A stretch of 64,000 nucleotides of DNA from contig NC_014002.1 in assembly GCF_000025865.1 (NCBI RefSeq), forward strand, positions 248,001-312,000. Reading direction: 5' to 3'. The translations under genes and the position numbers were made by a program. This DNA comes from Methanohalophilus mahii DSM 5219. Lineage in GTDB: Archaea > Halobacteriota > Methanosarcinia > Methanosarcinales > Methanosarcinaceae. The notes beneath the pieces were generated by a model. It was not told the origin of the DNA and did not search any database. It saw nothing but the letters and a program-made list of their open reading frames with translations. Positions 27,173 through 36,856 of the stretch are shown piece after piece; position 1 is the stretch's first letter; every line of letters begins with the position of its first letter.

Positions 27173-29404
27173 TTAAATATATCCTGCAAATGATCCTGCA
27201 TCTGTCTTGCGGATTGATCCGCCTTTTAGTTTTTCCTGAACCCGGTTGTAGAAGTCGATCATGTCCTCATTGACCGTTGGTTTTACTTTTTCCATAGCTG
27301 AAAGGAAATGCCTTTTACTTACCTTTTCATTATCGAAATCTTCTCTCAGGGATAACATTGCTGCCTCCCTGCATATAGATTCTATATCAGATCCAACGTA
27401 GCCTTCAGTCATTGTGGCAAGTTCCCTTATGTCAACATCGCTATCCAGGGGTATACCCATTGTGTGAATCCGGAATATTTTTTCCCTGCCCTCTGCGAGT
27501 GCGGCTCCGACCATTACAAGCCTGTCAAACCTTCCTGATCGCAGTAATGCCGGGTCAATAAGGTCAGGTCTGTTGGTGGCCGCAATGACAACCACTTCAT
27601 TCAGGGGTTCAAGTCCATCCATCTCGGTAAGCATCTGATTTACCACCTGTTCTGAGACACGGCTACCTACATCACTACCCCCTTGCCTTGTCGAAGAGAT
27701 TGCATCGATCTCATCAAAGAATATTATACAGGGCGCAACCTGTCGTGCTTTTTTGAAAGTATCACGAATTGCTTTTTCAGATTCCCCTACGTATTTGGAC
27801 AATATCTGGGGTCCTTTGACACTGATGAAATTGGCATTGGCTTCGTTTGCCACAGCTTGGGCAAGCAGAGTTTTACCTGTTCCTGGAGGTCCATATAAAA
27901 GTATTCCTGTAGGGGGTTTGATTCCCATCTGGCTGATTTTATCGGGCCATTTAAGCGGCCATTCGACTGCTTCGCTGATGTCCTGTCTGGCCAGATCAAG
28001 CCCGCCAATATCATCCCATCCCACAGACGGTATTTCGACCATAACTTCCCTCATTGCCGAGGGTTCAATCTCCTTCAGGGCTTCCTCGAAGTCATCGGGC
28101 GTGACTTCCAGTTTTTCGAGTATTTCCTGTGGAATTTCCTCTTCGTCGAGATTGATGTCGGGAAGTAATCTCCTAAGTGCCCGCATTGATGCTTCCTGTA
28201 CAAGGGCTAATAGGTCGGCTCCCACAAAACCCTGGGTATATTCTGCCAGATGTTCAAAATATTCTTCATCGATATTTTCGTTCAGTGGCATTCCGCGGGT
28301 GTGGATCTGGAGTATTTCGAGCCGGTCTTCACTATCGGGAACTCCGATCTCGATTTCCCTGTCAAATCTGCCCGGGCGGCGCAGGGCCGGGTCAATAGAA
28401 TCAAGCCTGTTTGTGGCTGCAATTACAACTACCTGTTTACGTTCATCCATTCCGTCCATCAGGGTGAGAAGCTGGGCAACGACCCTTCTCTCGACTTCTC
28501 CGGTCACGTCTTCCCTTTTTGGTGCAATTGAATCGATTTCGTCAACAAATATTATTGAAGGGGCATTCTCCGCAGCTTCATCAAATATTTTTCGCAGCCT
28601 TTCCTCACTTTCCCCGTAGTATTTTCCCATTATTTCCGGGCCGGCAATGTTGATGAAATAGGCGTTAGATTCGCTGGCTACTGCTCTTGCTATCAGGGTT
28701 TTCCCTGTACCCGGCGGTCCATAGAGAATAACGCCCTTTGGGGGATCTATATTAAGACGCAGGAAGAGCTCGTGATGTTTCAACGGTAGTTCTATCATTT
28801 CACGTACCCGTTGAATTTCGGTTCTAAGCCCGCCGATATCTTCGTAGTTTATACCTCTGGCAGCTCCCTCATAACCCACTACAGGTTTCTGCTGGAGCTG
28901 GATCTGCGTATTTTCATTGATGATAAGTATGCCATCAGATGGTTCCGTGTCAACGGCTATTAGAGGAATGGCCTGACTGCCCGGGGTAGTTTGTCCCATT
29001 GAACTGATTATAGGAATAATGTCACCTTTTACAAAGGGACGTTTCAGAATGTTATGTTTGATCACCGCACTTGTGTTGTCACCAAACTCCATGACGATTC
29101 CTTCAGGGGGTGCAAGGAGTATCTTTTCTGCAGGTATTGGTTCTGCCTTACTAAGTGTTATCCTCTCACCGATTCCCACTTCTGCATTCTGTCTTGTATA
29201 ACCATCTATACGGGCAATTCCCTGTCCCCAATCCTGCCTGTCAGCACGCCATACTTTTGCCGTAGTTTGGCGCTTTCCTTCGATGAGGACAATGTCTCCG
29301 GGGGAAAGCTGCAGGCTCAGGAGGGTACTCGGATCAAGCCGTATTATACCCCTGCCAAAATCGATAGGATGTGCTTTCTCCACTTTTATCTGTAACTCTT
29401 CCAT
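27173..29404 (-). CDS. Cdc48/VAT-type AAA+ ATPase
   Basis: This 743-residue hexameric unfoldase extracts and unfolds proteins for degradation or remodelling. The N-terminal double-psi-barrel domain occupies about 1-190. Two AAA+ modules follow, each with GPPGTGKT and a Walker B of IIFVDEID or IIFFDEID type. The last residues are AGSFAGYI, close to but not a strict HbYX proteasome-docking tail, because a glycine precedes the tyrosine. The PRC-barrel gene follows directly downstream. Confidence 0.96.
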   Translation of the reverse strand: MEELQIKVEKAHPIDFGRGIIRLDPSTLLSLQLSPGDIVLIEGKRQTTAKVWRADRQDWGQGIARIDGYTRQNAEVGIGERITLSKAEPIPAEKILLAPPEGIVMEFGDNTSAVIKHNILKRPFVKGDIIPIISSMGQTTPGSQAIPLIAVDTEPSDGILIINENTQIQLQQKPVVGYEGAARGINYEDIGGLRTEIQRVREMIELPLKHHELFLRLNIDPPKGVILYGPPGTGKTLIARAVASESNAYFINIAGPEIMGKYYGESEERLRKIFDEAAENAPSIIFVDEIDSIAPKREDVTGEVERRVVAQLLTLMDGMDERKQVVVIAATNRLDSIDPALRRPGRFDREIEIGVPDSEDRLEILQIHTRGMPLNENIDEEYFEHLAEYTQGFVGADLLALVQEASMRALRRLLPDINLDEEEIPQEILEKLEVTPDDFEEALKEIEPSAMREVMVEIPSVGWDDIGGLDLARQDISEAVEWPLKWPDKISQMGIKPPTGILLYGPPGTGKTLLAQAVANEANANFISVKGPQILSKYVGESEKAIRDTFKKARQVAPCIIFFDEIDAISSTRQGGSDVGSRVSEQVVNQMLTEMDGLEPLNEVVVIAATNRPDLIDPALLRSGRFDRLVMVGAALAEGREKIFRIHTMGIPLDSDVDIRELATMTEGYVGSDIESICREAAMLSLREDFDNEKVSKRHFLSAMEKVKPTVNEDMIDFYNRVQEKLKGGSIRKTDAGSFAGYI

Positions 29405-29580
29405 TTAGTTCATCCCGAAAATATGTTGTACTGATATGTCTATCATTATTAAATTCCCAAATGATATATATTTATGGTACTGCCCTCGTTTTTCCTTCTT
29501 GCAAAGGTTTGATATAGGGGAAGTGTGTTTATTATTTGTGCCTTCTAGAAAGGCTAACTTAAATAAGGAAGTGTATTAGT

Positions 29581-29784
29581 TTGTTCGAACGTGTTGAATC
29601 AAGTGCTCCGGTAGAATCTGGAGAAACCTACGATGTTGTGATTGAAGATATTGCCAAGAAAGGCGACGGAATAGCTCGTATTGACGGGTTTGTCATTTTT
29701 GTGCCCGAAACAGAAGTGGGCGATGAACTTTCAATTAAAGTAACCAAAGTCCTTTCGAAATTCGCTTTTGGAGAAGTAGTCTGA
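29581..29784 (+). CDS. TRAM-domain protein (RNA-binding)
   Basis: This 67-residue protein consists almost wholly of a TRAM domain: YDVVIEDIAKKGDGIARIDG, FVIFVPETEVGD and KVTKVLSKFAFGEVV. Methanogen stand-alone TRAM proteins bind RNA and act as cold-responsive chaperones. The start is TTG at 29581, with only a weak GGA 13 bases upstream, so a leaderless or weakly initiated message is possible; a TATA-like CTTAAATA lies near 29557-29564. A terminator hairpin follows. Confidence 0.88.
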   Translation: MFERVESSAPVESGETYDVVIEDIAKKGDGIARIDGFVIFVPETEVGDELSIKVTKVLSKFAFGEVV

Positions 29785-29803
29785 AATTTCTATTTCACAA
29801 ACC

Positions 29804-29833
29804 GACAGGCAACTGCCTGTCACCTATTTTTTA
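29804..29833 (+). terminator. Terminator hairpin after the TRAM gene
   Basis: GACAGGCA (29804-29811) and TGCCTGTC (29814-29821) form a perfect stem, followed by ACCTATTTTTTAC. It begins 20 bases after the TRAM stop. Confidence 0.7.
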
Positions 29834-29904
29834 CGTTGTTTTATTGAAGGGAATGTTTCAGGTTTTGTCTTTTTTGCAAATCAATAAGTTTGCATACTTA
29901 ATTC

Positions 29905-29932
29905 CATAAAAAGAAATACAGGCTTGAGCCTG
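29905..29932 (-). terminator. Terminator hairpin after the 59-residue gene
   Basis: CAGGCT (29919-29924) and AGCCTG (29927-29932) are perfect inverted arms. On the minus strand the hairpin is followed by TATTTCTTTTTA. It begins nine bases after the stop of the small minus-strand gene at 29941, supporting that gene as real and separately terminated. Confidence 0.6.
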
Positions 29933-29940
29933 CTTGAATT

Positions 29941-30120
29941 TTATTTTTCTTCCCAGACAGCTATGATTTTGTCGATGGCTATATGGGTGTATTTATTATC
30001 TTTATTTATTGTCAGCACGCCGTCTGCGCATGCTTCCACGGTCCCCTTAAAAGTGTCGGGTCCGCCACAATAGATATCAAGTTCGGTTCCAAGATAATGT
30101 TCTACTATAAAAGATTGCAT
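29941..30120 (-). CDS. Small conserved-looking protein, 59 residues
   Basis: The frame from ATG 30120 to TAA 29941 encodes a protein beginning MQSFIVEHYLGTELDIYCGG and ending AIDKIIAVWEEK. It reads as a small beta-barrel, possibly Sm-like: a short strand pattern with FKGTVEACADGVLTIN. A very strong ribosome-binding site, GGAGGT, lies seven bases before the ATG, and a terminator hairpin lies just after the stop. I recall similar uncharacterised proteins in methanogens. No function can be assigned. Confidence 0.72.
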   Translation of the reverse strand: MQSFIVEHYLGTELDIYCGGPDTFKGTVEACADGVLTINKDNKYTHIAIDKIIAVWEEK

Positions 30121-30301
30121 GAATTGACCTCCTTTTTAATAATTAACCTATGTTTTGAATGTTAATATTTTTTGCGGGCTTAAAGGGTAGTTCTTACCTA
30201 AATTGTTGATCGTCCTGCTCTTACTTGAAATATGGAGCTTACGGTCAGCTACCTAAAATATATATATAAGTCTTCGCATATTGAAAACCGGTAGGTCGGA
30301 T

Positions 30302-31348
30302 ATGTATTCTTTCATCCAGCTTTTGCTCTCTGAGATTATATCCAGTTTCAGCGGGCAATGGCTGTCTCAATATATGATGACAATTGTAATGATTCCATTA
30401 TTATTTCTTATGGTTACTGCAGGGTATGTTCTTTTTGTGCCTGTCGAAAACAGGCGTCCTGAATTCAGCAGTATGAAAGGATTTTTTCATTTTGTGGTGG
30501 ATGTTGTTATTTATGCCATTCCCATGCTAATTGTTTATGCACTTGTGCATATGCAAACAACTGCTGCCACATTACTTGGAGTTCCGGCAAACCAGAATTA
30601 TGCCCACTATATCATGATCCTGGAAGGTGATGTAGTAAGCCTTATTCAGGAAATAGCAACTCCTCTGTTAACTTATGCAAGCGGGTTTTTTTACCTTTTA
30701 ATGTTTCCTTTTTTATTGACATTCACATTTCTGCTGCTGGTTTACCTGCAAAGGCACAAAGCTGTTCAGGAATTTGTGGTGGCTTTCATTCTGATTTATC
30801 TGCTGGCATTTCCGTTCTACATATTATTCCCGGTTCATGTGACCGGTTATACTCTTTCAGGTGTCAGCCCGCTTCTCTATAATTTGAGTCCCTTCATAGC
30901 CGAAGGTGTGCGTATTGTGGATCCTGATCTCAATAATTGTTTCCCGAGTCTCCACACGGCTCTTTCGGTAATGGCTATGATAATGGTCCTGCATAATGTG
31001 AAATCACGCAGATATCAGGCTTTTGCCGTTATTACCACAGCAGCAATTCTTTTCACAATTCTCTATCTGGGGATACACTGGCTGAGTGACCTTGTAGGAG
31101 GTACATTGCTTGCTATTGTATGCTGTCTAATTGCTTTTCGCTACAGTGAGCATTTATTTTCCATCTATCGCTGGATTGTGGCCATGCTCTCCTGGAAATT
31201 AAAAGGTCCGGCACTGCCCTGCGTGGGGTGTAACAGGCGTATCAATTTTGATTCGGTTATGCAATGTGATTATTGCGGCACTGAATATAATATTAAAGGA
31301 CGTGTGTTTTCATTGTTAAAACGCTTCAGAAAGCGTTTTTCTCCGTAA
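30302..31348 (+). CDS. PAP2-family membrane phosphatase with C-terminal zinc ribbon
   Basis: This 348-residue protein has six or more membrane helices and the PAP2 motifs FPSLHTALS and YLGIHWLSDLVGG, which supply the catalytic histidines of lipid phosphatases and phosphotransferases. The arrangement is closest to the inositolphosphotransferase (Aur1-like) subgroup. The C-terminal cytosolic tail carries four cysteines (CVGCNRR, then CDYCGTEY) typical of a zinc ribbon, an unusual addition. ATG 30302 is preferred over the in-frame TTG at 30281. It likely acts on isoprenoid or lipid phosphates. Confidence 0.8.
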   Translation: MYSFIQLLLSEIISSFSGQWLSQYMMTIVMIPLLFLMVTAGYVLFVPVENRRPEFSSMKGFFHFVVDVVIYAIPMLIVYALVHMQTTAATLLGVPANQNYAHYIMILEGDVVSLIQEIATPLLTYASGFFYLLMFPFLLTFTFLLLVYLQRHKAVQEFVVAFILIYLLAFPFYILFPVHVTGYTLSGVSPLLYNLSPFIAEGVRIVDPDLNNCFPSLHTALSVMAMIMVLHNVKSRRYQAFAVITTAAILFTILYLGIHWLSDLVGGTLLAIVCCLIAFRYSEHLFSIYRWIVAMLSWKLKGPALPCVGCNRRINFDSVMQCDYCGTEYNIKGRVFSLLKRFRKRFSP

Positions 31349-31353
31349 CTATA

Positions 31354-32391
31354 TTATTTTAGAAGTTCGTCGACTTCAACTGTGTCCTTGAGTATCTTGA
31401 AGCTCACAAACCCGCCGACAAGCAGATTCAGGTAGAATGTCAGTGCTCTCCATGCCACCACAACGATTCCCAGCACATAAGTGGGCACAAAAACGGAAAA
31501 AAGTGTGGTTGCCCCAATCTCCGCCACTCCGCTGGAACCTGGTGTTGCGGGTATGATTACCACGATCATCAGCAAAACCTGGGCTGCATAAACAATGATT
31601 GCCGAAGGATACTGGTTCAGGCCCATGAGGAGGACGGGCAACATGGAAAATTCAATGAACCAGAATGCAAATGTAAATAATATTCCTGCTAACAGCCCCC
31701 ATCTTCCCTCTTTTAGAAAGACAAAGATACTGTAATGGAATTCTTCTAATTCAGTATCCACTTTTTCGGAGATTTTACAGAAGACGTGTTTTTTATCGTC
31801 TCCAAAGAGTCTGCTGCACTTATTTACTACCCACTGGAGAAATCTGCGTGTGTAATGGGGTTTCCAGATTGCATATAGAAGTATTGCAAGTATGAAAAAT
31901 AAGAATAATTGACCAAACATAAGTAAACTGTCTAGTTTGCCGCCTCCTAGTACTTCTCCAAAGAGGGATAGTGCAAAGGGTGCGGCTGTCAATATTATTA
32001 TAGCGTCCAGGACCCTTTCGCCAAGTACGACTGCAGTGGCACTTCCTACAGGCATTCGGTCTTTCTGTAAGAGGTGTATTCTCAGGGGCTCTCCTCCCAC
32101 GGATGAAGGTGTCATAGATGCAAGAAAAGAACTTGAAGTAACGATTTCAAAAGATTTTTTTATACTGACATGATATCCCAATGCACCAGCCATCATTTTT
32201 GTTCGTATACTCCACATGACAAACCCCATCATATGGATACTTGCAGCGGCAAGGAGGTATAGTGGACGGATATTGTACAGGCTTTCTGTGGTCTTGGGGT
32301 CGATAGTGTAAATGAATACACCGACCATAGTTATGATACTGATAATGAAAGAAACAGCAAGCCATTTTGCGAACTTATTCATCCTGTGCAC
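31354..32391 (-). CDS. Lysylphosphatidylglycerol synthase/flippase-type membrane protein (UPF0104)
   Basis: This 345-residue, eight-helix membrane protein has the typical sequence SFLASMTPSSVGGEPLRIHLLQKD followed by a conserved central glutamate helix (ALVLGERVLDAIII-like, here VVLGERVLDAI) and IPATPGSSGVAEIG. Family members include the AglD-related and lipid-flipping domains of cell-envelope enzymes. It converges with the PAP2 gene and follows a glycosyltransferase gene, suggesting a shared role in envelope lipid or glycan assembly. Confidence 0.82.
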   Translation of the reverse strand: MHRMNKFAKWLAVSFIISIITMVGVFIYTIDPKTTESLYNIRPLYLLAAASIHMMGFVMWSIRTKMMAGALGYHVSIKKSFEIVTSSSFLASMTPSSVGGEPLRIHLLQKDRMPVGSATAVVLGERVLDAIIILTAAPFALSLFGEVLGGGKLDSLLMFGQLFLFFILAILLYAIWKPHYTRRFLQWVVNKCSRLFGDDKKHVFCKISEKVDTELEEFHYSIFVFLKEGRWGLLAGILFTFAFWFIEFSMLPVLLMGLNQYPSAIIVYAAQVLLMIVVIIPATPGSSGVAEIGATTLFSVFVPTYVLGIVVVAWRALTFYLNLLVGGFVSFKILKDTVEVDELLK

Positions 32392-32412
32392 CTAATATTT
32401 TTTGCTGGATGC

Positions 32413-32444
32413 CATGCTGATAACGATTCTAATGAATCAGCATG
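32413..32444. repeat. Perfect inverted repeat between glycosyltransferase and flippase genes
   Basis: CATGCTGAT (32413-32421) and ATCAGCATG (32436-32444) are perfect nine-base arms with a 14-base spacer. The repeat lies in the 85-base gap, 22 bases before the flippase ATG. No T-tract follows on the minus strand, so it is more likely an operator or leader hairpin than a terminator. Confidence 0.4.
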
Positions 32445-32476
32445 CAGAGGCTATTCTCTAGATGTATATCAGACAT

Positions 32477-33613
32477 TTATAATCTTTGGCATGCTATCTC
32501 TTCGAGTATCTTTCTCAGTTTTTCAGGTCCGTTCATTTCACCGGCAATTTTTTTCATTTGTTCGGTTTTATTCCGGTATTTGCCTTTTACAGCTTCTCTG
32601 ACAGCTTCGAGTATTTCAGAAGACGAGGCTTTGTAATCCATCTGCTTTCCGCATCCTTTAGCTTCAAGTCCCTCTGCGTTATTTTGCTGTTCACTGTGTT
32701 CCCTGTCGGGGAATGACAACATTGGCACACCATAGGCAAGAGCCTCCATCATGGTTGTATGGCCGCCTGGAGCAATTGCCAGGTCGCAGCTTTTAAGGTA
32801 AGGAAACTGGTCGGGAATAAATGGTAGAAGTTCTGCATTATCAGGAAGGTGAGGTAGCTCTTCTCTGTCAAGACCCGGGCCGGAGAGTAACGTATAGTTT
32901 ATAGTGCTGTCCATACTGGCAGCTTCGATTATTCTGCGAAAAATAGGTGCCCTGTAACCAAACCCTCCTATAAGGGAAAGTACATGAGGTCTGGGCAAAT
33001 CCTGTGCTCTTACATCTTCATAATTTCTGGCAGGCAGAGGCCCTGTGTATTCCACTTTTGGAATCGTTTCATCCTCAAAATTGAGGTTTAGAGCACAGAT
33101 TGTATTGGGTTGTGGATAATCGGGTATGATTGTCCTGTCCACGCGTTTGAAAATCCCGTTGTAGAACTTTTTTGCAACTATCCCCATACCCTGAAACAAA
33201 TAATTTTCCTGAAAGAATATTTCCATATTGGATTGGTTTACCATCAATGCAACAGGTACCTTCCTTCTCAGGGCTGCTATAGTTCCAAGATAATAACTGT
33301 CCGAAAGAATTACATCCGGTTTCTCTTCATTAACAAGACTTTGAACATCGAAAAGGCCGGGTAACTGTCCCAACTTGATACTTTCCTTTATGGATTCCCC
33401 GAGGTTAAGAGAGCCCTTTTCTCCCACAAGACGAATTTCGGGAGGTATCTCTTTTACGTTCATACCATGTTCAGCCAGAAACTGTGCGGAATAGCCATAA
33501 GCACCACAGGTAACCTCATGTCCTGCCCTGGATAATTCCCTTCCCGCTGCAAGGCACCTGCCTGTATGACCAAGCCCTTCTCCGCAAACAAATATGAGTA
33601 TCTTGAGTGACAT
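32477..33613 (-). CDS. Glycosyltransferase, MJ1255/VC2487-like
   Basis: This 378-residue GT-B fold protein resembles MurG and UDP-glycosyltransferases: N-terminal FVCGEGLGHTGRCLAAGREL and C-terminal nucleotide-sugar site IAPGGHTTMMEALAYGVPML. It probably transfers a sugar to a lipid or glycan acceptor at the membrane. It is upstream of the flippase-type gene on the same strand. The donor and acceptor are unknown. Confidence 0.83.
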   Translation of the reverse strand: MSLKILIFVCGEGLGHTGRCLAAGRELSRAGHEVTCGAYGYSAQFLAEHGMNVKEIPPEIRLVGEKGSLNLGESIKESIKLGQLPGLFDVQSLVNEEKPDVILSDSYYLGTIAALRRKVPVALMVNQSNMEIFFQENYLFQGMGIVAKKFYNGIFKRVDRTIIPDYPQPNTICALNLNFEDETIPKVEYTGPLPARNYEDVRAQDLPRPHVLSLIGGFGYRAPIFRRIIEAASMDSTINYTLLSGPGLDREELPHLPDNAELLPFIPDQFPYLKSCDLAIAPGGHTTMMEALAYGVPMLSFPDREHSEQQNNAEGLEAKGCGKQMDYKASSSEILEAVREAVKGKYRNKTEQMKKIAGEMNGPEKLRKILEEIACQRL

Positions 33614-33659
33614 ATTTATTGTTCTTTTTTATTGATATATACTCAATTAATGTTATTCT

Positions 33660-34080
33660 TCACAATTTTTCCGCAGGTGGTGTTGTATTGAGTTTGACAT
33701 ACTTGACACCTTTCAGGGATATAAGATTTTCATCAAGTTTCTTTATACTCTCCCCGTCCCCGTCAAAGATTATGATTTCCATACAGTTTTCAGGGTCAAG
33801 ATGGATGAATTGAAGTTTTAATTATATCTGTGTAACCATGTTGTGCATCTGCAATGGCATTGGACAAACCCCTTTTTGTGTGATCATAAATCAGGGTTAT
33901 AGTGCCAACTCTTCTGCCACTGATATCGCCCATCCATTCATGATAATTTATATAGCTTCGAATAGCATCCCTTATTCCTTCAGACCGGGATGAGTAACCA
34001 CGCTGTTCTATGATGGAATCAAATTTTTCCAGCAGGTTATTGGGGAGGGAAACTCCGATTCGCATAAGTTCTTGTTCCAT
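33660..34080 (-). pseudogene. nikR: Nickel-responsive regulator NikR, frameshifted
   Basis: The N-terminal 92 codons (ATG 34080 to 33805) encode a ribbon-helix-helix domain ([20 protein letters not shown]) and the start of the nickel-binding domain ([15 protein letters not shown]). The frame then runs into PS and a stop at 33796. A shifted frame from 33803 to the TGA at 33660 continues as [18 protein letters not shown] and KGVKYVKLN, the rest of NikR. Only one base (33804) lies between the two frames where one codon is expected, so two bases appear to be missing, exactly within the H-x-H nickel site. The joined length of about 140 residues is normal. The cause is a real mutation or a sequencing error. 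Confidence 0.85.
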
Positions 34081-34216
34081 GTTATCACCTTGATTTCAAT
34101 AGTCTTACATATTAATAATATTTTGTGTTACTTTAGCTTACTATATATTATGCTATATGTAAACGGTGTGATAGATTTATATTGGATTTTGTGTATCTGT
34201 AAGGGGAGGAGATTGC

Positions 34217-34948
34217 ATGATGTCTGATATTCAGATCAAAGATGAATTATACTCAGGAAAGGCCAAGACCATCTATACAACAAATGATCCGGAAGTATTT
34301 GTATCCCATTTCAGGGACAGTCTTACCGCTTTTGATGGCAAGAAGAAAAGTGAGGCTGAAAAAAAGGGTTATTACAATGCCCAGATATCTCGCAAATTGT
34401 TCGAGATGCTTGAGGATGAGGGTATAAATACCCATTATCTTGGGATGTTTGACGATGAACGGATGCTTGTGGAAAAAGTGGAGATCATTCCTATTGAGGT
34501 AATTCCGCGCAACATAGCTGCCGGTTCTATTACCCGTAAATATCCCTTCAATGAAGGGGACGAGTTCAAAGAACCCGTACTTGTGATGGACTATAAGAGC
34601 GATGAATATGGGGATCCCATGCTGAACGAGGATATAGCCATTGCCCTGGGGATAGCCACAAGTGAGGATATTGCAAAAATCCGTGAACTTGCCATGAATA
34701 TCAATTCCATTCTCACAACTTATATGGAAAAACAGGGCCTTTTGCTCGTTGATTTCAAACTTGAGTTTGGTTGGGCAAACGGTGAAATTGTCCTTGCCGA
34801 TGAGATATCCTGTGATACCTGTCGTTTCTGGGATGCAGGTACCCGTGAATCCCTGGACAAGGATGTATTCAGGTTTAACAAGGGTGATGTTTCCGGAACC
34901 TATGAAAAATTGGCACGCCGCCTTGTACCCGAAATATTTGAAAATTAA
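34217..34948 (+). CDS. purC: Phosphoribosylaminoimidazole-succinocarboxamide synthase
   Basis: The enzyme joins aspartate to CAIR with ATP in purine synthesis. The 243-residue protein shows SAICAR synthetase motifs: [10 protein letters not shown] near the N-terminus, [18 protein letters not shown], and [14 protein letters not shown]. The ribosome-binding site GGGGAGGAG precedes two adjacent ATGs (34217 and 34220). It is divergent from the nikR remnant and stands alone. Confidence 0.96.
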   Translation: MMSDIQIKDELYSGKAKTIYTTNDPEVFVSHFRDSLTAFDGKKKSEAEKKGYYNAQISRKLFEMLEDEGINTHYLGMFDDERMLVEKVEIIPIEVIPRNIAAGSITRKYPFNEGDEFKEPVLVMDYKSDEYGDPMLNEDIAIALGIATSEDIAKIRELAMNINSILTTYMEKQGLLLVDFKLEFGWANGEIVLADEISCDTCRFWDAGTRESLDKDVFRFNKGDVSGTYEKLARRLVPEIFEN

Positions 34949-35106
34949 ACTGTAAACATCATTGTTGGCAGGCTGTTGGATGCATGTTTTCAGTCCTGTC
35001 GTATATGTAAGCGGTTGTCTTCATCAAATCTGTCAGGTTTCAGGCGGCCGCTACATTCAATTTCTTTTTCTAAAAACATTTACTGATGTAGAATTGCTGT
35101 GAATGC

Positions 35107-36324
35107 TTATGGCAAAAAACGTGATAGCGTTGTTTGCTCCTTTACATAAGGCAGGAGTTTGGATTTATCTCTCCACTGGTAGAAGGGTGTATTGATGCGT
35201 GTCTTCATATTCATCAATGCCTCTTCCAGGGTTTCAAAAGAATACGGCTCTGTTGAAAGGGCATTACGTGCTGCTTCTCTGACTACCCATACACCCAGTG
35301 GTGCCCAGTAATCAGGAGTGATTTCCCTGATTGCAAATACTGCAGCCTGTTTTCTTATACTTTTAAGTTTTTCCAGGACCGGCAGACGGGCTGCATAATA
35401 TCCTCCTGCCAGGGGGGAGTATCCTTTCTTCCCGGAGGTTCCTTCCATGTCCTGCCCGATCCAGGCTTTGTCTGCAGACCACACCGTACGTGCCATCCAC
35501 AATTCCAGCAGTTCAAAAGAATAACTCCTGGGTATCAACAGTATTTCAAAATGGTTTCCAAGGCTCCCTCCGCTGTATAGTTGTATATCCTTTATTTCGG
35601 GGTAATCCAGTAAATCCTTTGTCAATTCTTTGCCCACCATATCATCTGTGGCGGTAATTGCCCAGCGTGTGGGGACAAGTTTTCTTTCCTGTCCGAGCAA
35701 ACCGATGGAAAGAAGCCGGGTTATATGTTCACAGCCAATATTATGGCCATAAAGTTCCAGGGCAGCATCAGTGGCCTTTACATCGTTATCATAGGTCAGG
35801 TAGTCAACTTTATCGGGAACTTTTGGATTTTCTGAAATTTCAAAACGTTCCATTTTCCCGGCCGGTCCCATCGGTGTCAGTACACCATCGAATTTTTGGG
35901 CAGGTTTTAAGGGTTTGCTGAGCAGCACTTCTGTATCCACAGGTTTGCGTGAAAGTGCCATTTCCTGAGCTTTTTCTATCAGGCGACCTTTTTCAAATTG
36001 TTTTACTTTGACAGTAGTGTTAGCCCTTACCAGCTGACACCTTTTTTGTATGATATCGTCAATTCCCATGCCAAGTAGCGCATGAGGGTCCTCCAGTTTT
36101 GCAGCTTCATCGCTTTCCAGTAAAGGAGGTATCATGGGTCCGGCGCTTATCTCGGGATAGCCATACCTGCCAACAAATATAGCAGGAGGAGATGCTCCAA
36201 AAATCGTTTTTCCCCCTTGCTTTTGAGGGGAATATTTAGCGGTGGCCCTGAATTTTTCAAGTATGGGACACCGCGTTCTTCCACAAAGTCCCTTTCCTTT
36301 ACATTCAATACACTGCGTTTTCAA
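35107..36324 (-). CDS. Nre-family DNA repair protein
   Basis: Archaeal Nre proteins act in repair of alkylated or UV-damaged DNA and bind PCNA. This 405-residue protein starts with a cysteine-rich zinc motif (CIECKGKGLCGRTRCP), then the conserved FGASPPAIFVGRYGYP and the C-terminal domain (SLGNHFEILLIPRSYSFELL). It ends in EQTTLSRFLP, close to the PCNA-interacting QxxLxxFF motif. Its start overlaps the upstream regulator gene by four bases. Confidence 0.88.
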   Translation of the reverse strand: MKTQCIECKGKGLCGRTRCPILEKFRATAKYSPQKQGGKTIFGASPPAIFVGRYGYPEISAGPMIPPLLESDEAAKLEDPHALLGMGIDDIIQKRCQLVRANTTVKVKQFEKGRLIEKAQEMALSRKPVDTEVLLSKPLKPAQKFDGVLTPMGPAGKMERFEISENPKVPDKVDYLTYDNDVKATDAALELYGHNIGCEHITRLLSIGLLGQERKLVPTRWAITATDDMVGKELTKDLLDYPEIKDIQLYSGGSLGNHFEILLIPRSYSFELLELWMARTVWSADKAWIGQDMEGTSGKKGYSPLAGGYYAARLPVLEKLKSIRKQAAVFAIREITPDYWAPLGVWVVREAARNALSTEPYSFETLEEALMNMKTRINTPFYQWRDKSKLLPYVKEQTTLSRFLP

Positions 36325-36680
36325 TCATCTTCACCGCACAGGATACAATATCCCACTTCTGGTGCATTCTTGTAAAGCCAGCCGGACTTCTGGACATGCT
36401 TGCATACTTCACACATACGTTTTACTTTTTGCTTGGGGGTTAAACCATCCGTTGCAAGGCAGAAGGCAAATTTACGGATTTCTTCATTTGTATTTTCGGA
36501 AAATCCGACTTCAGCTCCTCTTTTCTCACTTACGTACTGAGATACGGCGGCTCTTGACAGGCCCAGGAGGTTGGCCACCTGTTGCTGTGTGCACTTATGT
36601 TCATTCATAAGTTCACGCGCAAGTACGGCTCTTATGGCTGGCAATACCCTTTGCACCATTATTTCACAGGCAGGTTTCAT
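36321..36680 (-). CDS. Helix-turn-helix regulator with zinc-binding tail
   Basis: This 119-residue protein has an XRE-like helix-turn-helix (CTQQQVANLLGLSRAAVSQY, near residues 30-49) and a C-terminal four-cysteine cluster (CEVCKHV, then CILCGED) likely to bind zinc. Similar proteins occur widely in methanogens. It is translationally coupled to the Nre gene, so it may control it or its own operon. No ligand is evident. Confidence 0.78.
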   Translation of the reverse strand: MKPACEIMVQRVLPAIRAVLARELMNEHKCTQQQVANLLGLSRAAVSQYVSEKRGAEVGFSENTNEEIRKFAFCLATDGLTPKQKVKRMCEVCKHVQKSGWLYKNAPEVGYCILCGEDD

Positions 36681-36856
36681 TTAATGGTATCCTCGATGTT
36701 AGTTTTATTCAGATGACACTAAACCCTCTCTTTAATGCAGGATAAGGTGCTATATGTAACTTAAAAGACCGGCTCAAAAAAGATTTTGTGTTTCTTTCTT
36801 TTGCCGGGACAGATGTTTTTCGGATTTCTGCCATATAATTAGTCATTGAAAAAGTT

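Noticed and set aside
27753-28619. Plus-strand open frame of 288 codons inside cdc48
   Set aside because: Serine/arginine-rich shadow of the AAA+ ATPase gene with no domain of its own.
33607-33813. Plus-strand open frame of 68 codons
   Set aside because: It is antisense to the broken nikR and has no ribosome-binding site or recognisable product.
34949-35106. Possible small RNA between purC and the Nre gene
   Set aside because: The 158-base convergent gap shows no convincing stem, promoter or terminator that could be assigned.
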